A DNA stretch of 8,410 nt from BRH-c25 sp035417425 (GTDB lineage: Bacteria; Bacillota; Clostridia; Lutisporales; Lutisporaceae). Every line of letters starts with the position of its first letter. Position 1 is the stretch's first letter. The position numbers and the translations under genes were made by a program. The notes beneath the pieces were generated by a model. The model was not told the DNA's origin and made no database searches. It saw only the letters and a list, made by a program, of their open reading frames with translations. Of the stretch, positions 6,954 through 8,410 are shown piece after piece. The stretch spans positions 1 through 8,410 of the forward strand of contig DAOLPD010000138.1 of NCBI GenBank assembly GCA_035417425.1, in the 5' to 3' direction.

Positions 6954-6965
6954 GGTTTACTCCTT

Positions 6966-6981
6966 TGTTTCACGTGAAACA
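6966..6981. promoter_or_regulatory. parS centromere site 1
   Basis: TGTTTCACGTGAAACA is a perfect 16-bp palindrome matching the bacterial parS sequence bound by ParB/Spo0J; ParB loaded there spreads and recruits SMC. It lies in the leader of the aminotransferase gene, 12 bases before its start codon and abutting the AAAGGAG ribosome binding site, so bound ParB could affect that gene's expression. A second identical site lies 621 bases away, and the parB gene itself is at the right edge of the window. Confidence 0.95.
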
Positions 6982-7039
6982 TTTTAATATAAACTTTGTT
7001 ATACATTGCTTTGTATCATTCTAAAAAATGATGTGACGC

Positions 7040-7304
7040 ATCTGAAGTTTGTATAATCCTACAGAGTGCTAGCCTTGTATAACAGCGAGCACTTATTGGC
7101 TTTGGACAACAGAATCGAGTGAAGATATGCAGTAAAATCCGTGGGATTTACGTGAGGTAAATCCAGCACATACCAACAGGAGGTTGGGTTTATGTGCGTC
7201 AGGATTTTACAAGTATCAAGCTCTGATTCTGTCCAAAGCTAATATCGTGCGAGTCGGTATACAAGGTTATTGCTCTGGAAGTATGACTGCAAACCAATAG
7301 ATAT
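7040..7304 (+). repeat. Structured repeat, complete copy 2; candidate non-coding RNA
   Basis: This copy folds into a very long imperfect hairpin capped by two smaller ones. Stem parts: GTTTG/CAAAC (7047-7051, 7290-7294); 7062-7081 with 7258-7277 (19 of 20 paired); GCAC/GTGC (7089-7092, 7247-7250); 7094-7107 with 7231-7244; AGAATC/GATTCT (7111-7116, 7225-7230); GTAAAATCC/GGATTTTAC (7132-7140, 7202-7210). The apex has GGATTTAC/GTAAATCC (7144-7151, 7157-7164) and GCACATA/TATGTGC (7166-7172, 7191-7197) enclosing CCAAC/GTTGG (7173-7177, 7183-7187). Non-standard pairs in the long stems are G-U on the plus strand, which favours a plus-strand RNA. No reading frame of note lies inside. Pairing may extend a little further on both sides. 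Together with parS 1 it accounts for most of the 363-base gap 6954-7316. Confidence 0.8.
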
Positions 7305-7316
7305 GGCGCATTCTTA

Positions 7317-8180
7317 TTATATCACAACAGATTCCATACTATCTATCTTGGCTATACCGCCAACAAATATACTTTCAGTTCCTTGATCATACTTTACAAA
7401 GATATTGCTTGGACTGTTCATGAAGTAGCCCTGTTCAATTTTATAAGTTTTATCGTAGTCAAATTCCTTTTTATTTCTCTTAATATAGTACAGCAATGAT
7501 GCATTGGAAGTTCCGGTTGCACTCTCTTCATCTATACCTACCGCCGGGGCAAAGTTCCGACAGCAAAAATCTGAATCCTCTTCAATTGTTTCACGTGAAA
7601 CAACATGCATTCCTATAATATCATACTCTCTGCAGACTTCTATCATTTTATCCTTCTTAATGCTTAATTTCTTCAGTGCTTCAATGCCGTTAACTTCCAA
7701 TATTATATCTTTAAGCCCCGTAGATATAACATCAATCATTCCATTCCGATTTGTTATTATTTCATTCTTATCTGCATCAATAATATCCATTACGATATTA
7801 CTGCTTAACTGCATAATAAGTTCAGGCTTATTCATTTGAATCAATATGGAGTCCCCTTCTATTAATACCTTAAGCTCTCCTGCTTTTGTACGATGATATG
7901 CATAATTCTCTCTCAGATATCCAAGCTGTTTCAACACATGAAAGGAAGCAAGCGCTGCATGTCCGCAAATATCAACTTCCTCGGTCGGTGTAAAATATCT
8001 GATGCTGAATTTATTTCCGTCACTTTTATTAAAATCAATAAAAGCAGTCTCTGAAAAATTGTTTTTCTTCGCCAGTTCAAGCATCTGCCAAAACGGCATC
8101 CCATAATCATCAAAAACAACAGCTGCTTTATTGCCGCCTCCCCTATTTGACACAAAAGAACTCAAGATATACTGCTGCAT
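7317..8180 (-). CDS. PhzF family protein
   Basis: The 287-residue protein has the two-halved PhzF/DapF-like fold, usually an isomerase acting on small metabolites; the substrate here is unknown. 'NFSETAF' (41-47) carries E44, equivalent to the catalytic glutamate of PhzF. 'RYFTPTEEVDICGHAAL' (61-77) and 'RNFAPAVGIDEESATGTSNASL' (208-229) are the paired conserved motifs of the halves, and 'GGIAKI' lies near the end. Length is normal. The ATG at 8178-8180 has GGGGGT about nine bases upstream. It lies between parB and the structured repeat and is probably separately transcribed: an AT-rich hairpin separates it from parB, and an ATGAAA-17-CATAAT stretch is a weak candidate promoter. Codons 194-198 (VSRET) contain a parS site. 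Confidence 0.92.
   Translation of the reverse strand: MQQYILSSFVSNRGGGNKAAVVFDDYGMPFWQMLELAKKNNFSETAFIDFNKSDGNKFSIRYFTPTEEVDICGHAALASFHVLKQLGYLRENYAYHRTKAGELKVLIEGDSILIQMNKPELIMQLSSNIVMDIIDADKNEIITNRNGMIDVISTGLKDIILEVNGIEALKKLSIKKDKMIEVCREYDIIGMHVVSRETIEEDSDFCCRNFAPAVGIDEESATGTSNASLLYYIKRNKKEFDYDKTYKIEQGYFMNSPSNIFVKYDQGTESIFVGGIAKIDSMESVVI
7587..7602. promoter_or_regulatory. parS centromere site 2, inside the phzF reading frame
   Basis: TGTTTCACGTGAAACA is identical to site 1. It is within the PhzF coding sequence and encodes V194-S-R-E-T198, preceded by a further V193. B. subtilis likewise has a parS site inside spo0J itself, so a site in a coding region is not without precedent. It lies about 0.7 kb from the 3' end of parB. 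Confidence 0.95.
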
Positions 8181-8222
8181 ATATCAAAACCCCCATATAC
8201 GCATTAATATTATGTATAATAA

Positions 8223-8265
8223 ATTTTTTGCTTTCATAATATAAAATCATTATGAAACAAAAAAT
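8223..8265. terminator. AT-rich hairpin, possible bidirectional terminator
   Basis: ATTTTTTG-C-TTTCATAAT (8223-8240) pairs with ATTATGAAA-CAAAAAAT (8249-8265): 17 pairs with one bulged C and an 8-base loop. The stem has T-runs or A-runs at both ends, giving a U-tract in either direction. It sits between the parB stop (8295) and the PhzF start. Terminators usually have GC-rich stems, and this one is nearly all A/T, so termination is only a possible role. Confidence 0.4.
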
Positions 8266-8294
8266 AATCGAATATAAGCCGTTTAAATAAACCC

Positions 8295-8410
8295 TCATTT
8301 TTCCAGCAAATCAAAAATTCTATCAAACTCTTCATCGCTATAATATTCAATTTCTATACTGCCCTTATTTTTCTTATGATGTATAGTCACCTTAGTACCC
8401 AATGCCGCCC
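8295..8410 (-). CDS. parB: ParB/Spo0J chromosome-partitioning protein, C-terminal end only
   Basis: Only the last 37 codons and the TGA stop (8295-8297) are inside the window; the rest lies to the right. The residues read AALGTKVTIHHKKNKGSIEI followed by EYYSDEEFDRIFDLLEK. The pattern 'LGTKV.I....GkIEIEYYSDEEldRI...L' is the characteristic C-terminal dimerisation domain of ParB/Spo0J. ParB binds parS near the origin, clamps on DNA using CTP, spreads and loads SMC. The two parS sites beside it support the call strongly. The DNA-binding and CTP-binding regions cannot be checked here. Confidence 0.93.
   Translation of the reverse strand, partial: AALGTKVTIHHKKNKGSIEIEYYSDEEFDRIFDLLEK

Noticed and set aside
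7040..7304. A retron or group II intron remnant
   Set aside because: No reverse transcriptase gene nearby, and no GUGYG 5' end or domain V-like hairpin in the expected place; the fold is a simple long stem.
1..8410. CRISPR array, tRNA or rRNA genes
   Set aside because: No regularly spaced short repeats and no tRNA or rRNA motifs were seen on either strand.
1..8410. The replication origin itself (DnaA-box cluster)
   Set aside because: No TTATCCACA-type boxes were seen. The parS sites and parB only indicate that the origin is nearby.

Overview
The window looks like chromosome from an AT-rich, spore-forming Firmicute of the Clostridia, close to the replication origin. The reasons are: the C-terminus of ParB/Spo0J at the right edge, two perfect 16-bp parS sites just beside it, a YyaC-type spore protein, strong AGGAGG-type ribosome binding sites, and a run of conserved clostridial families (DUF4446, UPF0180/YkuS, CvpA, DUF5711). 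The species cannot be fixed from the sequence.

Layout from right to left, since all genes but one are on the minus strand: parB (3' end only), an AT-rich hairpin, a PhzF-family gene with a parS site inside its reading frame, a 363-bp gene-free stretch holding a large structured element and a second parS, then a class V aminotransferase (cysteine desulfurase-like), a DUF4446 membrane protein, a small YkuS-family protein whose ribosome binding site lies in a hairpin, a gap packed with palindromes, and a membrane-bound GGDEF diguanylate cyclase. The single plus-strand gene, yyaC, converges on the GGDEF gene and diverges from the next minus-strand group: a DUF5711 beta-propeller membrane protein, a CvpA-family protein and a polytopic membrane protein of unknown function, with another folded element between the last two.

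The most unusual content is non-coding. A roughly 250-nt element at about 7040-7304 folds into a very long stem capped by two hairpins. Its last 108 bases recur at 95% identity at positions 1-108 in the same orientation. Both copies sit directly after the stop codon of a minus-strand gene. In the main 20-column stem, every non-Watson-Crick pair but one is G-U when read on the plus strand, which suggests an RNA transcribed opposite to its neighbours. The element lies between the two parS sites. Two further, unrelated palindromic elements (772-864 and 4737-4889) occupy other gaps.

The genes probably do not form one pathway. ParB/parS belongs to chromosome segregation and origin positioning, YyaC to sporulation, GGDEF to c-di-GMP signalling, and the aminotransferase to sulfur or amino-acid chemistry. 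DUF4446, YkuS, DUF5711 and CvpA are conserved families with little known function here.
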